From positions 7,842,339-7,906,338 of the forward strand of contig NC_087379.1 in NCBI RefSeq assembly GCF_963675165.1: a stretch of DNA of 64,000 nt, given 5' to 3'. A model generated the notes under the pieces. It saw nothing but the letters and a program-made list of their open reading frames with translations, was not told where the DNA came from and did no database searches. This document shows positions 44,833-60,300 of this stretch, in pieces (positions within the stretch are counted from its first letter, which is position 1; each line of letters opens with the position of its first letter). Made by a program: the position numbers and the translations under genes. This DNA comes from Halichondria panicea. Its lineage: Eukaryota; Porifera; Demospongiae; Suberitida; Halichondriidae.

Positions 44833-45346
44833 TATTGCATTACTATGACAGCATCCTCTTCCACTCCTTTGTTGCCTTCTTTGACCTACGACAACTTCCT
44901 CTTCCGCTTTTTTGTTGCCTTCTTTCAGCTTTTAATTAACCCTCATGCACAAACCGCATGCATTTATAATTACAATTCCAACGATTCTTATAATACTAGC
45001 CAGAGAGTTGTGTAGGTCTAAAGAGAGAGTACTGAACAGCGTTGCTACTACCACACGGAGAAGGTGAAGCGGCCCGAATAAAGCCAATCGCTCTACAGAA
45101 GAAACCAGTGGCAGTGAACACAGCTAGCAGACAAGGACAAAGAGAATTATTATTGATTTTGATAGGAGGTGATTTGTCACATACGTTAATAACTAAATGC
45201 TCTCACTGGTTCACCTAGTACCTATATAAGGACACACTTGGTGTGTTGTGAATGACTTGCGTTACCATTCTAGTGATCCTGAAAGTGAATTTATTAATAA
45301 TTATAGCAAAACTTTCTCTCTAGCTGCTCAAAACACCAGCCATATT
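44833..45346. promoter_or_regulatory. Bidirectional promoter, copy 2
   Basis: Counterpart of 20765-21318 with two instead of three 43-bp units (44851-44931), and a conserved CCAAT region and TATATAAG at 45223-45230. Confidence 0.55.
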
Positions 45347-48300
45347 ATGGAGGAAACGAAAGTCATATACTACATTGATGACGAGGAAACCCCGTACCTG
45401 ATGAAGATAGGCAAGCCACCAGAGCTGGTCACCCTTGGAGACTTCAAGGGACAGCTGAATCGCACATACATCAAGTTCTTTTTCAAGTCAGAAGACGATG
45501 ATTTTGGGTGAGTTTAAAAATGGGACGTTATATTTTATTTTGATACTCTTGGAGAATAATTATGATAGGCACAAGGTCCATTGATTACTAGCTTGAGTCA
45601 ATTAAGTTCCTTGTAGGGAATTGCAATTCAAATACACACTGTTGATAAACTATATTTGTGTGTGCTTGTGTGTCAGTTTTCATCCTAATCTAATAATGGC
45701 CCCATTCACAACCCCATTCCATTTCACACCTCAAGGTCTTAATGGATCCATTTCGCACTATTCACACACACACACTAGCTCTCCTTATGTTGTCTGTGTG
45801 TAGCCAGGCCCCCATTAGGATATGTTTCACTCAATCAGGTTTACTTGTACCGCACTGCATAGCTTGGCAGTGATGTGTGTTTCTTGGAAATTTCTGTAAA
45901 AAAAGCAAATTTTTGGGCACTTGCTTTCTTATTAAAACACCTGCTGCTGTGTTGGTCAATGTGTGGCAGGAAGGTAATATAATCATTGGTACTTAATGAC
46001 ATCCTTAGTGGATAGCCTGAACTATATGTTGTGGTGTTGAGGTCACTTTGATGTTTCCTTTGATCTCTGACCCACATCCAGGGGTAGTTGTGATCTAAGA
46101 GAGGCTCTGTCTTTATTCATAGTTTGTACAGCTGATTAGTTGCCAAGTAACTACTATTAACTCTTTAGCCTATTAACTCTTTTAGCCTTGGCCTGTATAT
46201 AGAAACTGTGAACTGTATGTCTACCTTTGATGACTCTGGCCATCATTGTCATTATAGAATGTATATAGTAGTATATAGCGGGTAGATGAGGTAGACACAT
46301 TCCCATAGCTAGCACTGTTGATTGGGATTAATGTCAGGAATTTCCAATAATGAGTTCAATCTCCTTTTGGCGGCTGTTGTTTCATGTGTTAGTAGTTGTT
46401 GTTACAGTGTATCTGTATCTGTAGTCCTGTCTCTTTGAAGTTGATTATCTGTGATCTTGGAACAGTGTTTGTTTTATCGCACTCAGCTGAAGTCTGTAGG
46501 AGAAAGGATAATTGTTTAGAATGTTTTATGTATCAGATGTCAGTCCAAAATATGCAATATATATTATACAGTAGTCTATCCTTTGTACTGACAATTGGCA
46601 TGTACTCTATAGCTAGTGTGTATAGCTAGCATGTAGCATATCTCTGAGATGGCTTATGTGTCATCTGTACGTGGGTGTGTGTGTGTGTGTTTGAAGAGGA
46701 CCAGTTTCCCTGGAGCACCTAGGCAAGGGTTGCTAGTGGATACTGTCTAGCTGGCTGTGAAATGGCTTAGTTTGGTAATAAGTCTACTGAATTGAAAGGT
46801 GGATCTGGATATTACTATATACAGCTGTGTATCTCTTAGACTGACAGTGTGTGTCTTTAACTTCAGCTGGTGCTGTTCATTCACCTTTTGTTGGGGTATT
46901 TGGCAGGTGCTCCAGCACTTGTAGGGCTCCCAATGCTTTGGTCCTATTGAGCATAATAGCCTCAGAGGGTAGTCTGCTACACTGGCTGTGTGTGCCCCCA
47001 TGGTTTCAGGTCAGCATACCCAGGGAAAATGGAATTAATTAAATTACTAATGATACAAATTCAGTTAGCTAATTATAGACTAATACAAAACTCCTCTGTC
47101 TGTTGTGTGTGGAGCATATTATTTCAAGGGATTCCACAGGTAACAAGATAGTTTTTATATATGTGGGGAGAGATGCCCATACATTTTTTGTTATTTTTCA
47201 CATCATTATATTCACTGTGGCTTCATTATGTATGCAGTGTTGTTAAGGAAGAACTGGCTGAAGATGATGCTCTACTGCCCCAGGTCAATGGTCGTGTGGT
47301 GTGCTGGGTAAGTACCTCACTATATTACGGTGTGTGTGTTATGTCTATGTTATGTGGTGCTCAAGTTCAAAGCATATTTTGTGAAGGTTTTAGTGATCAC
47401 CATGGCCACTGTTCTGTGGTTAATTGCTGACTATATATAGATAGTCCAGACCCTGTTCTGTGTTTTCTCTGTGTGTGTGTATTCCAATTAGCTCTAGTAG
47501 AATGTGTTTCTCACACTTATGGCTGGTGTTGTTAATATCACCACCTTAACACTCCAGCCAGGTGGTGTTGCCAGTAGTTGCCTACCATGCACACTCCTCT
47601 CCCCCAGTAGTTGCCTACCACACTCCTCCCCCCCAGTAGTTGCCTACCACACTCCTCTCCCCCAGTAGTTGCCTACCACACTCTTCCCCCCCAGCAGTTG
47701 CCTACCACACTCCTCTCCCACAGTAGTTGCCTACCACACTCCTCTCCCCCAGTAGTTGCCTACCATACTCCTCTCCCCCAGTAGTTGCCTACCACACCCC
47801 CCCCCCCCCCCAGTAGTTGCCTACCACACTCCCCCCCCCCCAGTAGTTGCCTACCACACTCCCCCCCCCCCCAGTAGTTGCCTACCACACCCCCCCCCCA
47901 GTAGTTGCCTACCACACTCCTCTCCCCCAGTAGTTGCCTACCACACTCCTCCCCCCCAGTAGTTGCCTACCACACTCCTCCCCCCAGTAGTTGCCTACCA
48001 CACTCCTTTCCCCCAGTAGTTGCCTACCACACTCCTCCCCCCCAGTAGTTGCCTACCACACTCCTCCCCCCCAGTAGTTGCCTACCACACTTCTCTCCCC
48101 CAGTAGTTGCCTACCACACCCCCTCTCCCCCTCCAGGTGGTCACAGAGTCCAATGTGTCAGGATCTGAGGCAGGTGGCTCCAAGGGAGACTCTGAATCTG
48201 TGTAAGTATTCTACCTCCTAGTATTTGGCAATATTGATATAGAGGGTGTTGCATTGCAAGGCAGGTTAGATAATTTGTTTCTTGATGTGTGTATTAGTTC

Positions 48301-49119
48301 TGGTTAGGTTTGGCATGTGTGTAGTGTTCAAACAAGCCAGCAACGATAACTGTACAAGCTGACGAGATCAAATAAAGGCTCTGGCCACCACCTACATACA
48401 TACATTGCTGTATACATCTCCTGTTTAGTAGTCAGCTTGTACAGGTTATGATTGATGTGGTCCATGGTCTGGTGGTTGTGGTTGTGGTGTTGTATAATCA
48501 CATGATGTGTCTTTGATCTCACGTGATGTGTCTTTGATCTCACAGGAGAGGGGGTAAAGAAGCTGACGGAATGTCGATTATCTCAGGGAGTAAGTACATC
48601 TTGGCAAATTATATATAAGCTATGCCTAATTACAATGGTCACGATGTGCATTGCCAAAATCAAAAATTCCTAGAATTTGTAATTTAAATAATTTATTCCT
48701 TAACTTCCGCTATTCCTTGGTGACATGTACATGATTGTATGCCCACAAGCTACAATATTATATCCCCAACATTGCCATGTAATTACACACGTATATTTTC
48801 CGCCCACTCCACACAGCCTCTAAGGCCTCGCGTCGTCACCATCACAAGCATCGTCACAGCTCCTCGGGTCGACAGCACCGCTCACACAGACATCGCGTGG
48901 GCGGGGGAAGCACAGTGAGCGGCACTGATCTAGAGTCTGCCACGGACTTCACCACGGAAACAGAGACCTCTTGCTGCGATACTGAAGACGCTACAAGGTA
49001 AGCTTATAATGTATGAATCTGCACACACGATATTTATCCCATCATAATAATTATTATCGCTAGCTTACAGTGATACCTTCAAGTATGGTACAATTGTGTA
49101 TTTTAAGTTTCAAAGGGGG

Positions 49120-49159
<40 letters not shown>

Positions 49160-51199
49160 CGCCATCTCCCTCCACACACACACACACACACAACGCCCTT
49201 CACACACACACACACAACGCCCCTCACACACACACACACACACAACGCCATCTCCCTCCACACACACACACAACGCCATCTCCCTCCACACACACACACA
49301 CACAACGCCCCTCTCACACACACACACACACAGCGCCCCTCTCACACACAACACACACACAACACACTCACACACACACACTTTAGCCGTGTCAGCTCCA
49401 GCACTCTCACATCACTTAGACCACGCAAGAAGATTCTCACCAAACACCGACCCAAACTACCTCGAGTAAGTCTGTCCCTTTATAATCAATATGACATATG
49501 TTCGTGCGTGTGCCTGTGTGTGTGTGTGTGTGTGCATGTGCGTGGGTGTGAGTGTGTACTAAGCCAGATTCAAGTGTACAGTGTGAATGAGATAACAATG
49601 CTCCAAACATACCGATTTCCATTTAGCGATTCATGCTTTGGTGAGAAAATCCCACATTGTATAAGGTCTCAGCTTTTAGCTCCTATTAGCGTGAACTATT
49701 GACTGGGCACTCAGACCATTTTATGACCCATTGTCTTGCAAGGTATACAAATCCCCCTTCACTACAAGGGTATTAGCAGTCATCAAAGCTGAACAAGTGT
49801 TAGAACACATACAGCCCTCTTGTTCACACAGAGGTAGTCTCTGTACTTGATTGCTTTGACTCGTGGCATACTAGGGCAAGATGAGCGAATTAAAGGATTT
49901 GATTGCCAAGTATTTTGTTTGGAAACAGTTACTTTTGATGTATTTAACTTGTGATGGGCTTGTGGTCTCAGCATATGTTGTGGTAGTGTGTGTGGTGTGG
50001 GATAAGGCTGCCCCAGACCGCAACACAATTCCTCAAGAAGCTGTGCAGTTTATACTTAATATATGTTACTTGATATTCTGACCTTTGTCTGTATACCATA
50101 TAGCGGGTATATTTCGAGGGTATAAATGTTTGTGGTTTTCGCGGATTAGGCATGTACCGCAAATTTAATATCACATGCATGCATGCTGCAAAAAGGCGCT
50201 ATTCCACGAAAATTAAATCTGCAAAACCTTTCTAAAGGCATTTCCGTGAAGATTTGTACCCTTGAAATATACCCGCTATACAGTACCTTATGCACTACAC
50301 TGTTGTGTGTGTGTGTGTGGGTGGGTGTGTGTGTGGGTGTGTGTGTGTGTACTGACTCCCCCTCTCCTCCTCACAGAGCATCTCCACCAGCACCATAACA
50401 ACCACCACAATGACAGATCTCTCCACCACACAGATTGTTAAAGTCACACTCAATATGGGTAAGTAGTTCTACTTTAATTATATACAGAATACGTTATTCG
50501 TGGCGATGGATGGATTCTCTCTTAATTCTTGTTTATAAAACAGTAGTTTATCTTTTACACACTATTATAATTCGTACAAATTGGAGCAGATTATAATTAT
50601 GATTTCTGTATAGAGTGATTAGACTGGTTAGTGTAGTACTCAGTGAATCACCATCATCACATGCGAACAGTTCAAGTACAACAGTGTGTGTAATGGTTTG
50701 TTTCTTCTCCTGCAGACACTGTTAATTTCCTTGGTATCAGTATAGTGGGACAGACCAATGAAGAAGGAGCAGGAGGCATTTATGTGGGCTCAGTCATGAA
50801 GGGGTGAGTATCGCTATGTACGTGTGCAACTATTGTAACTAGAGCTCTTTGTTACATTGCAACAGAACTTTTATTCAACATAATTATTCTAACGGCCCTA
50901 ACTTTAGTACCGTTGATCCGATATCAAAAATTTTATGATTTTCTGAAAGCTTAGGAAAAGACCTTTCAAATGGTGTGTTTCAATCCAAAATTTTGTTGGG
51001 GCCATAATTTGTCATTTTTCGGCCTTGGACCATGGGCTATTATTCATGGTATAGCCAAATTGGCAAATACTTTTATCTCTCAAATATGAAATTTGATGAC
51101 AACTTTTGAAAGGTCTTTTTCTAAGCTTTCAGAAAATCATAAAATTGTTGAAATTGGATCCACGGAATTCAAGTTATGGCAGCTGAAAGAGTTCCCAAA

Positions 51200-51262
<63 letters not shown>

Positions 51263-52361
51263 GGAGCAGTGGCAGCTGACGGGAGGATAGAGCCTGGGGA
51301 CATGTTGTTGGAGGTTAACGACATCTCCTTTGAGAACATGAGCAATGACGATGCTGTGAGGACACTCAGGGAGATTGTACAACACCCTGGGTAAGTCATC
51401 CATACAGTAACAGTAGTGAGGGTCAAGTACTGGCAGTACTGGCAGCTTCTTTCTTCCTTGATCTCTCCCACTCTCTCTTCTTTCTTCCCTGGTGGCACTG
51501 CACATGTAGTGCAGCTAGCTAATGCTTCTCTTGTATGTAATTACATTACTCAAATTTATGGTGCTATTCTGATGTACAGTGTAATGGTGGGCATAATATT
51601 GCATGGTTGTGTATAATTACATCACTCTGACTCTAGTAATATAATTAAAGGATACTGTTACAGTATTAGGCATATTGGAAGGTTATTGTTTCATGGCCCC
51701 CCTCCCACTGTTGTGTGGCATGCTGACTGCCTTGACCCCTCCTCCCTCCTACAGGCCCATCACACTGACAGTGGCCAAGTGCTGGGAGCCAGAGCCAATA
51801 GTGCCCAACTTTGAGCCAAGATGTGAGTACACAAAACATCTGCTTCATATCATCATTAAGACTTCAAACATAACGAAATGTTTCGTCTAATTGTTGTTAG
51901 ATGTGTGTGTCCATGGTATCTGTTATATCCACTGTTTATACGAATAATAACTATGCCCAGTTGTTTTCTATATTCCATCTTGTTATTTCTACTTGTGCAG
52001 TGGAACCAATTCGTCCTATTGACCCGTCAGCCTGGGTCATGCAGACCAATCAGCATCAAGCTGACTACCAAGCCTATCGTCGCCAGTTTGCCGGGAGCCC
52101 CACTCTGAGTACTATGACCTCAAACTCCTCCCCAAGCCTCACCTCGTCCATTCCTGAATCTGAACGTGAGTACATCACTCCCAGTATTAATCAGGTTTCA
52201 AATAAAAACCTGATATACGATACGAATAGCAAGCATTTTCCATACAATTTACATCACAATATACCCCCCCCCACACACACACACACTCATCACAATATAC
52301 CCCCCCCCCACACACACACACATCACAATATACCCCCCCCCACACACACATCACTATACAC

Positions 52362-52403
<42 letters not shown>

Positions 52404-54274
52404 ACCTGGTGAAGCTCACGCTGACCACGCCCATGTATAGGATAGCGAAGGCCCTGGCCACACCTAAATCTGGACTAGAAGTAACAGATCGAATCTGGCT
52501 CAAAATGACCATTCCTAAATCCTTTATTGGTAAGTCAATATCTCAACCCCACACACGTGTGAAGTGTAAGGCTGCTGATTACTATTTTGTAGCATCTATG
52601 TAAATATTGTGATCCTTCCCATAACTGTTCCCTTTGATAATTAAAAGTTCACACGCCACGCTGTGACACACGCATACATACCTCTGCACCACAAAAGCCT
52701 AGACGTGTGCCTATGGCTGCCCACGTTATAATTATACCAAATAGCGAGTAGTTTTCGTGGGCAAGCTGACCTCGATGAAATTTTACCCACGAAAACCTAG
52801 GCGTGGTTTACTGGAAATCATGCAATACAGTGCCCGTAATGAAGCAAAAAATGACATTTAGCTAATTTTTCCCCCCACGGAAATTGCCCGCTATACGGTA
52901 GTCGATATCTCTAACTGTATCCATCATACCTCCCCCTCTCTCCCGTGTAGGCTCTGACCTGGTAGACTGGTTGCATACCAACGTGGATGGTTTCATCGAT
53001 CGCCGCCATGCTAGAAAGTATGCCGCTCTCATGCTCAAACATGGCTTCCTACGTCACACGGTCAACAAGATCACATTCTCTGAGCAATGTTATTACGTGT
53101 TTGGGGACTTCAAGGCAGCTGCCAATTCACTGCCCTCAGGTAAGCACTTGTACACATACAGTGTGATGCTATGGACATACATGTAGAGGTATAGAGTAGT
53201 GCTTTAAGAACATAGATGTGAGGGGCTATTAAATAAGCTGGAAATGAAATTATCGATAACATAGTGGAGTACAACTGTAGCCATTTGTACTTGCTAAGAG
53301 GCTCTTGTGGCCATCTTTTTGTAACTCTGACAAATAAGTTGTGTCAGGAGTAACCTATTCCTAGGTCCTAGCTTGACAGCATAAATATCACTACTTTAAT
53401 ATTACTTGTTGTATGGTCTCATAAATTAGCGTGTGAGAGAGTTCTATATAATTTATATTCACACAAACTCCTCCTCCTTCAGAATTCAGCCACCTTGCCC
53501 TCAGCAATGACTCGGGAGACGCGGACACTCTGGGTCCGTTGCCAGGACAACACGGAGGCTGGGGTTCATCTGATGGAGAGTTCTCTGTTGCATACGAGTA
53601 TTACCAGCACAAGCAGCCGGGGCAGATGTCCAACTCCAGCAAATCAAGCTCCCCATCTCCTGGTGAGTGGTGATTGAAACCATCTAGCTAGTATCAGGAT
53701 TTACTACTGTTAATATTCTTACATTGTACCCTTCCTTTCTTCCTCACTATCCACCACTCTCTTCCCGTTTATTTCTAAGCAAGCCACTTAAGTATACACT
53801 GTACATGTATATACTAGCCTCGATCCCAGGCCTCTTGGTGAAAAGAGGCCTGGGATCGAGGCTAGTATAATATTCGTCTTCTTGAAAGTGACCTGGAATC
53901 GGGGCTAATATTGTACTGTCATAATTATAATTAAAACCCCGCCCCCTTCCTCTGCAGGAGACAAACAGCATATGTATGCCAGCAGGTCATCTGGTAGCAG
54001 CTCGGCCAGTGGCACCTCTAACTCTCAACAATCTCGTCAACAACGCCCCTCGAGCGGAAACTCTAACTCTAATAACCGTGGCAACATGGCTGTTCATCCG
54101 TATAATCCTAACATACGTCGTTCACCGTCAATAAGCTCGTCAAGCGAGTTTACGAGTGTCTCCCAGCAACAGATGCCCCCACCCCCGCCATACCAACATC
54201 CTCAAGGAGTTGGGGTTCTTGTGGAGCCAGACCGTGCAGCAGTTTTTCTGGTCTTCCAACAATCCTGTGCATAG
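45347..54274 (+). CDS. DVL: Dishevelled, copy 2
   Basis: Second complete DIX-PDZ-DEP gene with the same 15-exon structure. The start is at 45347 and the stop at 54272-54274. Coding differences from copy 1 are few: DIX exon 2 reads [14 protein letters not shown] here and [14 protein letters not shown] in copy 1, and the proline is the residue usual in other animals. In the DEP exon, KSGLEVTDR replaces KSELEVKDR. The C-terminus again ends inside the truncated MITE. No stop or frameshift was seen, so it should be functional in polymerisation (DIX), Frizzled binding (PDZ) and membrane association (DEP). Confidence 0.94.
47571..48136 (+). repeat. Minisatellite of splice-acceptor-like units, copy 2
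   Basis: Nineteen units of the same 29-33-bp repeat, with longer C runs in the middle units. It ends at the acceptor of the third Dishevelled exon. It has expanded relative to copy 1. Confidence 0.92.
49123..49380 (+). repeat. Compound (CA)n array, copy 2
   Basis: Counterpart of 25011-25289, shorter by one CA block. Confidence 0.88.
50094..50285. mobile_element. Small MITE (TATAGCGGGTA family), copy 2
   Basis: Same insertion as at 26006-26198. The right end here reads closer to the consensus (ATACCCGCTATACAGTA). Confidence 0.72.
52735..52900. mobile_element. Small MITE before the DEP exon, copy 2
   Basis: Counterpart of 28688-28858; the right end is GCCCGCTATACGGTA. Confidence 0.7.
53814..53865. 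repeat. Perfect 23-bp-stem hairpin, copy 2
   Basis: Identical in stem and loop to 29751-29802, although flanking sequence has indels. Confidence 0.85.
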
Positions 54275-54498
54275 GTTGCACACGTTAAAGAGGTACTGTG
54301 GTTCGTTTTGGCTTGAGGGCTGCCCAGATGTGGAAGAAAGAATTCTGTGATCTGTTTGCTCATTTTTCCTCTAATTACCAACGCGCCGTCTAAAAATAAT
54401 TACTCGCACATGTGGAGCTCCATTTGGAGTTTCAAAATTACTTTAGAGGCTTCATGGCGCATCTTTAGAGGGGAGCCTTAAAAAGAGCTTATACGGTA
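54236..54498 (+). mobile_element. Right half of MITE fused to Dishevelled exon 15, copy 2
   Basis: Same structure as 30183-30445, so the fusion predates the duplication. It again supplies the stop codon of Dishevelled. Confidence 0.8.
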
Positions 54499-54715
54499 TA
54501 CGTGTACTGATCGAGTCTGTTAGTCTGTTAGTCTCATTTCTTGTATTATATTGTGCATATGCCATATTCCTTCCGCCATTGAGTCTATTTGTTCACATTA
54601 CATGTACTTAGTGCTATACATGTGTGGGCGTATCATTTCCTCTTTCACACAGATATAGTATTGTAATCCACGTACACCATTTCCTTTGCTGACCCTCACC
54701 CTATCCACACTACAG

Positions 54716-55036
54716 GCCTGGCAGAGAGGATAGACATTGAACACCCTCTACTCAACAACGAGATTGAGACAACAGAGTTCATACATTTGGCGGCTTATTT
54801 CGACAACGTGAGAATGTACTCTCTAGCGTTGGGACTCACTCCTGCTCAGCAAGCTGATGTGAGGCAGATTAAAGTTTTAGAAGACACGCAAACGGCCATG
54901 ATGCAGTGCTTGTCCCTGTGGCAGGGGAGTAACCCAGCTGCTGCAACATATAAAACTCTTATTAAATTACTCCAAAAATGAGAAAAAATGAAATTGCTAG
55001 TAAAGTGTTTAAACATTGCCTAGAGAAGGAACAATG
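54716..55036 (+). pseudogene. Orphan death-domain exon, copy 2, frameshifted
   Basis: It matches 30654-30976 up to KLLQK. A single-base deletion relative to copy 1 (CCAAAAGATG becomes CCAAAAATG) then brings a TGA at 54979-54981 and removes the last death-domain helix. Downstream sequence still resembles the lost C-terminus to 55036. Confidence 0.75.
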
Positions 55037-55738
55037 AACTGTACACTTGATCATAATTATAATTATTGTTATTTTAGCATTATTTGTTTGTGCCTGTTAT
55101 TTATGAATCGGTTTGCTTGTATTATAATTTGTGAATGTCTTGATACATAATTTGTATATAATTATGTGCAGTATCAGTAACGTATTTAATTATCATGATA
55201 TCCTCATGCCATACATGGATTGTTGGCTGTGTAATAACAGCTAGTAGTATGTTTAATGTTTATCACCTCATGTAATTCTGTCTACATTCCTTGTATGGAC
55301 CATAATCATTCTAACCAGCCTCAGTTATAGGACGCCCTCTTTTTGTTTCGTGCATTAATTGTTTCTAGAAAAATAATTATTTTTTACTGGTTCTATAATT
55401 AGAACGATTACGGTATGCATGTATAAGTATACATTACCCGGCAGGTCACAATTGTTAATTGTTAAACGGTTAATTCATATAATGCCAAGACACAATAATG
55501 TCATCAGCTAGCTACTAAACACATACAGCTCTCAAAATGACAACTGAACGATCTACTAGTAGCTACACGATAACAATAATAAACTAGATAGCTGGCTAGA
55601 TAATCACTCGCTAAAATGCTGATACTAGAGCTAATAGCACACAACTCAATTGAAATGAGGTTAAGTTGAAATCGTTATCCAAAATTCATAGTCCAAAATC
55701 GTTGCAGTAGGTCAGAGGGGGGCTTTACTCAGTCTTGC
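55037..55738. other. Spacer between the orphan death exon and X2
   Basis: Counterpart of 30977-31662. No gene seen. Confidence 0.5.
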
Positions 55739-57017
<1,279 letters not shown>

Positions 57018-57385
57018 ACTGGCATGATCAGGGTGTGTGTAACTTACAACAAGACAAAGAAGTTAATGACAACCCAGAACAAGTCAACGATACCGTCCAC
57101 ACTCAGCCATGACCTGTTCTCAAGGACTTTACCTGCACACAGTAGAGTATGGAGTGTGTGTCAGCTAATATCACACTTACACTTACCTCCTGATAAATAC
57201 ACCATAGCTTCCTTGAATCTTGTCGTATGGAACTGCTTGCACCACGTACTAGCTTGTCGACACTCGAACTCAGCTCTATGGAGACCACGCCCCTTATACT
57301 GTGGGTGGCAGTAGAAAGGCGTGGTCTCGATCTTGTAAGGGCAAACAAACAACTTAGGGGCGTATCTGCTATCTGATAATATATA

Positions 57386-60300
57386 ATGGCAGACATGGAT
57401 ACAGATGTGGTCAGGGCTGCCAAGGATGGTGACTTGAGTGCTTTGCGAGATGCCATCAGGAGGGGGGCTGATGTCAACAGTGTGGATAGGGTGAGCTGGT
57501 TTGTGGGTATGTAGAGCTGAAGCTGTGAAAGTATATTTTTGCTGTCATGCTATAAATTTAATACCTACCCAATCAAACTCAACCAATGATGTAATGCATA
57601 ATGCAAACTTAAATAAATGTACGGCATTTACATTGAACTTCCTGGTCTTGGCCGTTCAACTGTACCCTAGTACAGCGCCAACTCAGCTACGACTCAGACT
57701 GAACGCAATTAATAATTTTTATGGCTTATTAAAAGGCATACCAAGGCAAGTCACCTTTACTGGGCCTATACCATTGTTATGTGCATGCCTTTGATCAGCA
57801 CTCCTGACTATCGGGAAGTAGCTTCCTACAGAGAAGAAAAATCACACAGTAGATCCACCTGCGAGCTAGCTTGCTGAAAGGTTAGAGTTAGTGTTATATG
57901 TACTTTCGTGCGTGCACTGGTGGATAACGTCAGATACAACCACTCTATTAAATAATTCCAATCCCCTCTATGACACCAATGTGTTGTCAAAAGTTACTGT
58001 ATGCTCTCACTCTTGTAGGATGGGTGGACTCCGCTCACAAGTGCAGCCTTTAATGGTCATACTAACTGTATTAGAGAGCTGCTCTCCTCAGGAGCCGTGG
58101 TGGACCTGGCTGACATGGTGAGTATCTAATACTAAACTGATGTGTCTATAGGCAGAGTTATAATTATACATGGACATTGCTATAATTATTATGAATAATT
58201 GTTGACAAGAATTCCATGGAATTGATTGGGTTGACTATTATTTTTAATTTAGTTTGTGGGTGGATTTTAATCTACCGTCACTCAACTACGAGCTAACTTG
58301 CTGAAAGGTTAGAGTTAGTGTTATGTACTTTTGTGTGTGTGGATGGATGACGTCAGATGCAACCACTAAATATTGCCAATCCTTACTTTATTTGTAATTA
58401 CAGCACCAACTCTGACTGAATTCCATTATTTAAGTCCTCCAACGGTTGCTGTAATTAAAAGACGTAATTATTTGTGATGTCAGGCTCAAGGCAGTCGGCT
58501 TTTCTTTTATTATGCACATGCATTTGATTTGTAGAGCTGCTGTAAAATACAGAGACGAAAAATCAAACCGTACAGTTGGTCCACTGCATACTGAAAGATT
58601 GCACTCAACACTAGAATAGCTGTGCGCTTAAGCGCCACCATAATATTTTTGAGGTTATAAAAGTTGATTTAGGCGCTGTAAACTACGCTCACTGCACGCT
58701 CAGTTTGGGGCAAATGGTAAATTCCAAAAATAAGTGTAACTATGATCTATCACACAGATGTGTTGTCAGAAGTTATTATTATGCTCTCACTCTCGTAGGA
58801 TGGGCGGACTCCACTCATGGAGGCAGCCAGGGGAGGTCACACTGACAGTGTTAGACAGCTGCTCTCCTCAGGAGCCGTGGTGGACCTGGCTGACAAGGTG
58901 AGTATCTGATTGTGTTTATAGGCAGCATGTTTGTGACCATTAATTTTCATCATTTGGTAAATGAAATATTTGCGCATGTACTTACAATTATGCACATTGC
59001 CAGTATTTTAATTGTTACGTTTTGCTTATAATTTTTACGCTTATCTTGCTTATTTGTGTCTAAGTTGACGAACTGGGCTACATAATTTTACGCTTATCTT
59101 ACTTATTTGTGGGCTACATACGTTTTCTTGGGTATGTTGTACACAAATGAATAATTATGATACGTACGTAGCACTTAAAAAGTTTAATAACATAGCACAT
59201 CATTGGATAGTTGCATTTTTGCTCTTTGCTAATCCCTTTCCTTACTTTATTTATGGTCTATCGCACAGATGTGTTCTCAAAAGTTACCGTATGCTCTCAC
59301 TTTTGTAGAATGGGCGGACTCCACTCTATTGGGCAGCCAGTAAAGTTCACACTGACTGTATTAAAGAGCTGCTCTCCTCAGGAGCCGTGGTGGACCTGGC
59401 TGACAAGGTGAGTATCTGATACTATGTCTATAGGCAACATGCTGGACATTACCCGAGGCCGTGCCGCGGCTAGCGGGTATAGTAGTCGTCTGGTCTGTTT
59501 GTTTGTGTGTGACACAGTCTACTCCCCTGGATTCCATAGCACTGTGTTTACAGCATGGATAGCCTTAATTCACACAAGTTAGTAGTTTTCAGATTTTGAT
59601 GTTAAAGCTTCGTAAGCTTGGACTTACACGGCTAGCTAGCTACACCTGGCCTTTATTTCGAGGTACGTATTTACAGCTAAAGTGATCCCGTACCAGGAAC
59701 AATGGAACAGGGTCACTAATTTAAAAGTACATGTAGAAAGCCTAGATATGATTGTGGTTGTTGTACGAGCTAGCTTGCTGAAAGGTTAGAGTTAGTGTTT
59801 GTACTCTTGTTCATGGGTGGATGATGTCAGATGCAACCACTCTATTATAGTAAATAATGCCAATCCTCTTTATTTACTTTATTTGTAATTACAGCACCAA
59901 CTCTGACTGAATTCCATTATTTAAGTCCTCCAACGGTTGCTGTAATTAGAAAACGTAATTATTTGTAATGTCAGGCTCAAGGCAGTCGGCTTTTCTTTTA
60001 TTATGCACATGCATTTGATTTGTAGAGCTGCTGTAAAATACAGAGACGAAAAATCAAACTGTACAGTTGGTCCACTGCACACTGAAAGATTGCACTCAAC
60101 ACTAGAATAGCTGTGCGCTTAAGTGCCACCATAACATTTTGAGGTTATAAAAGTTGATTTGGGCGCTGTAAACTACGCTCACTGCACACTCAGTTTGGGG
60201 CAAATGGTAAATTCCAAAAATAAGTGTAACTATGATCTATCACACAGATGTGTTGTCAAAAGTTATTGTATGCTCTCACTCTTGTAGACTGGGTATACTC

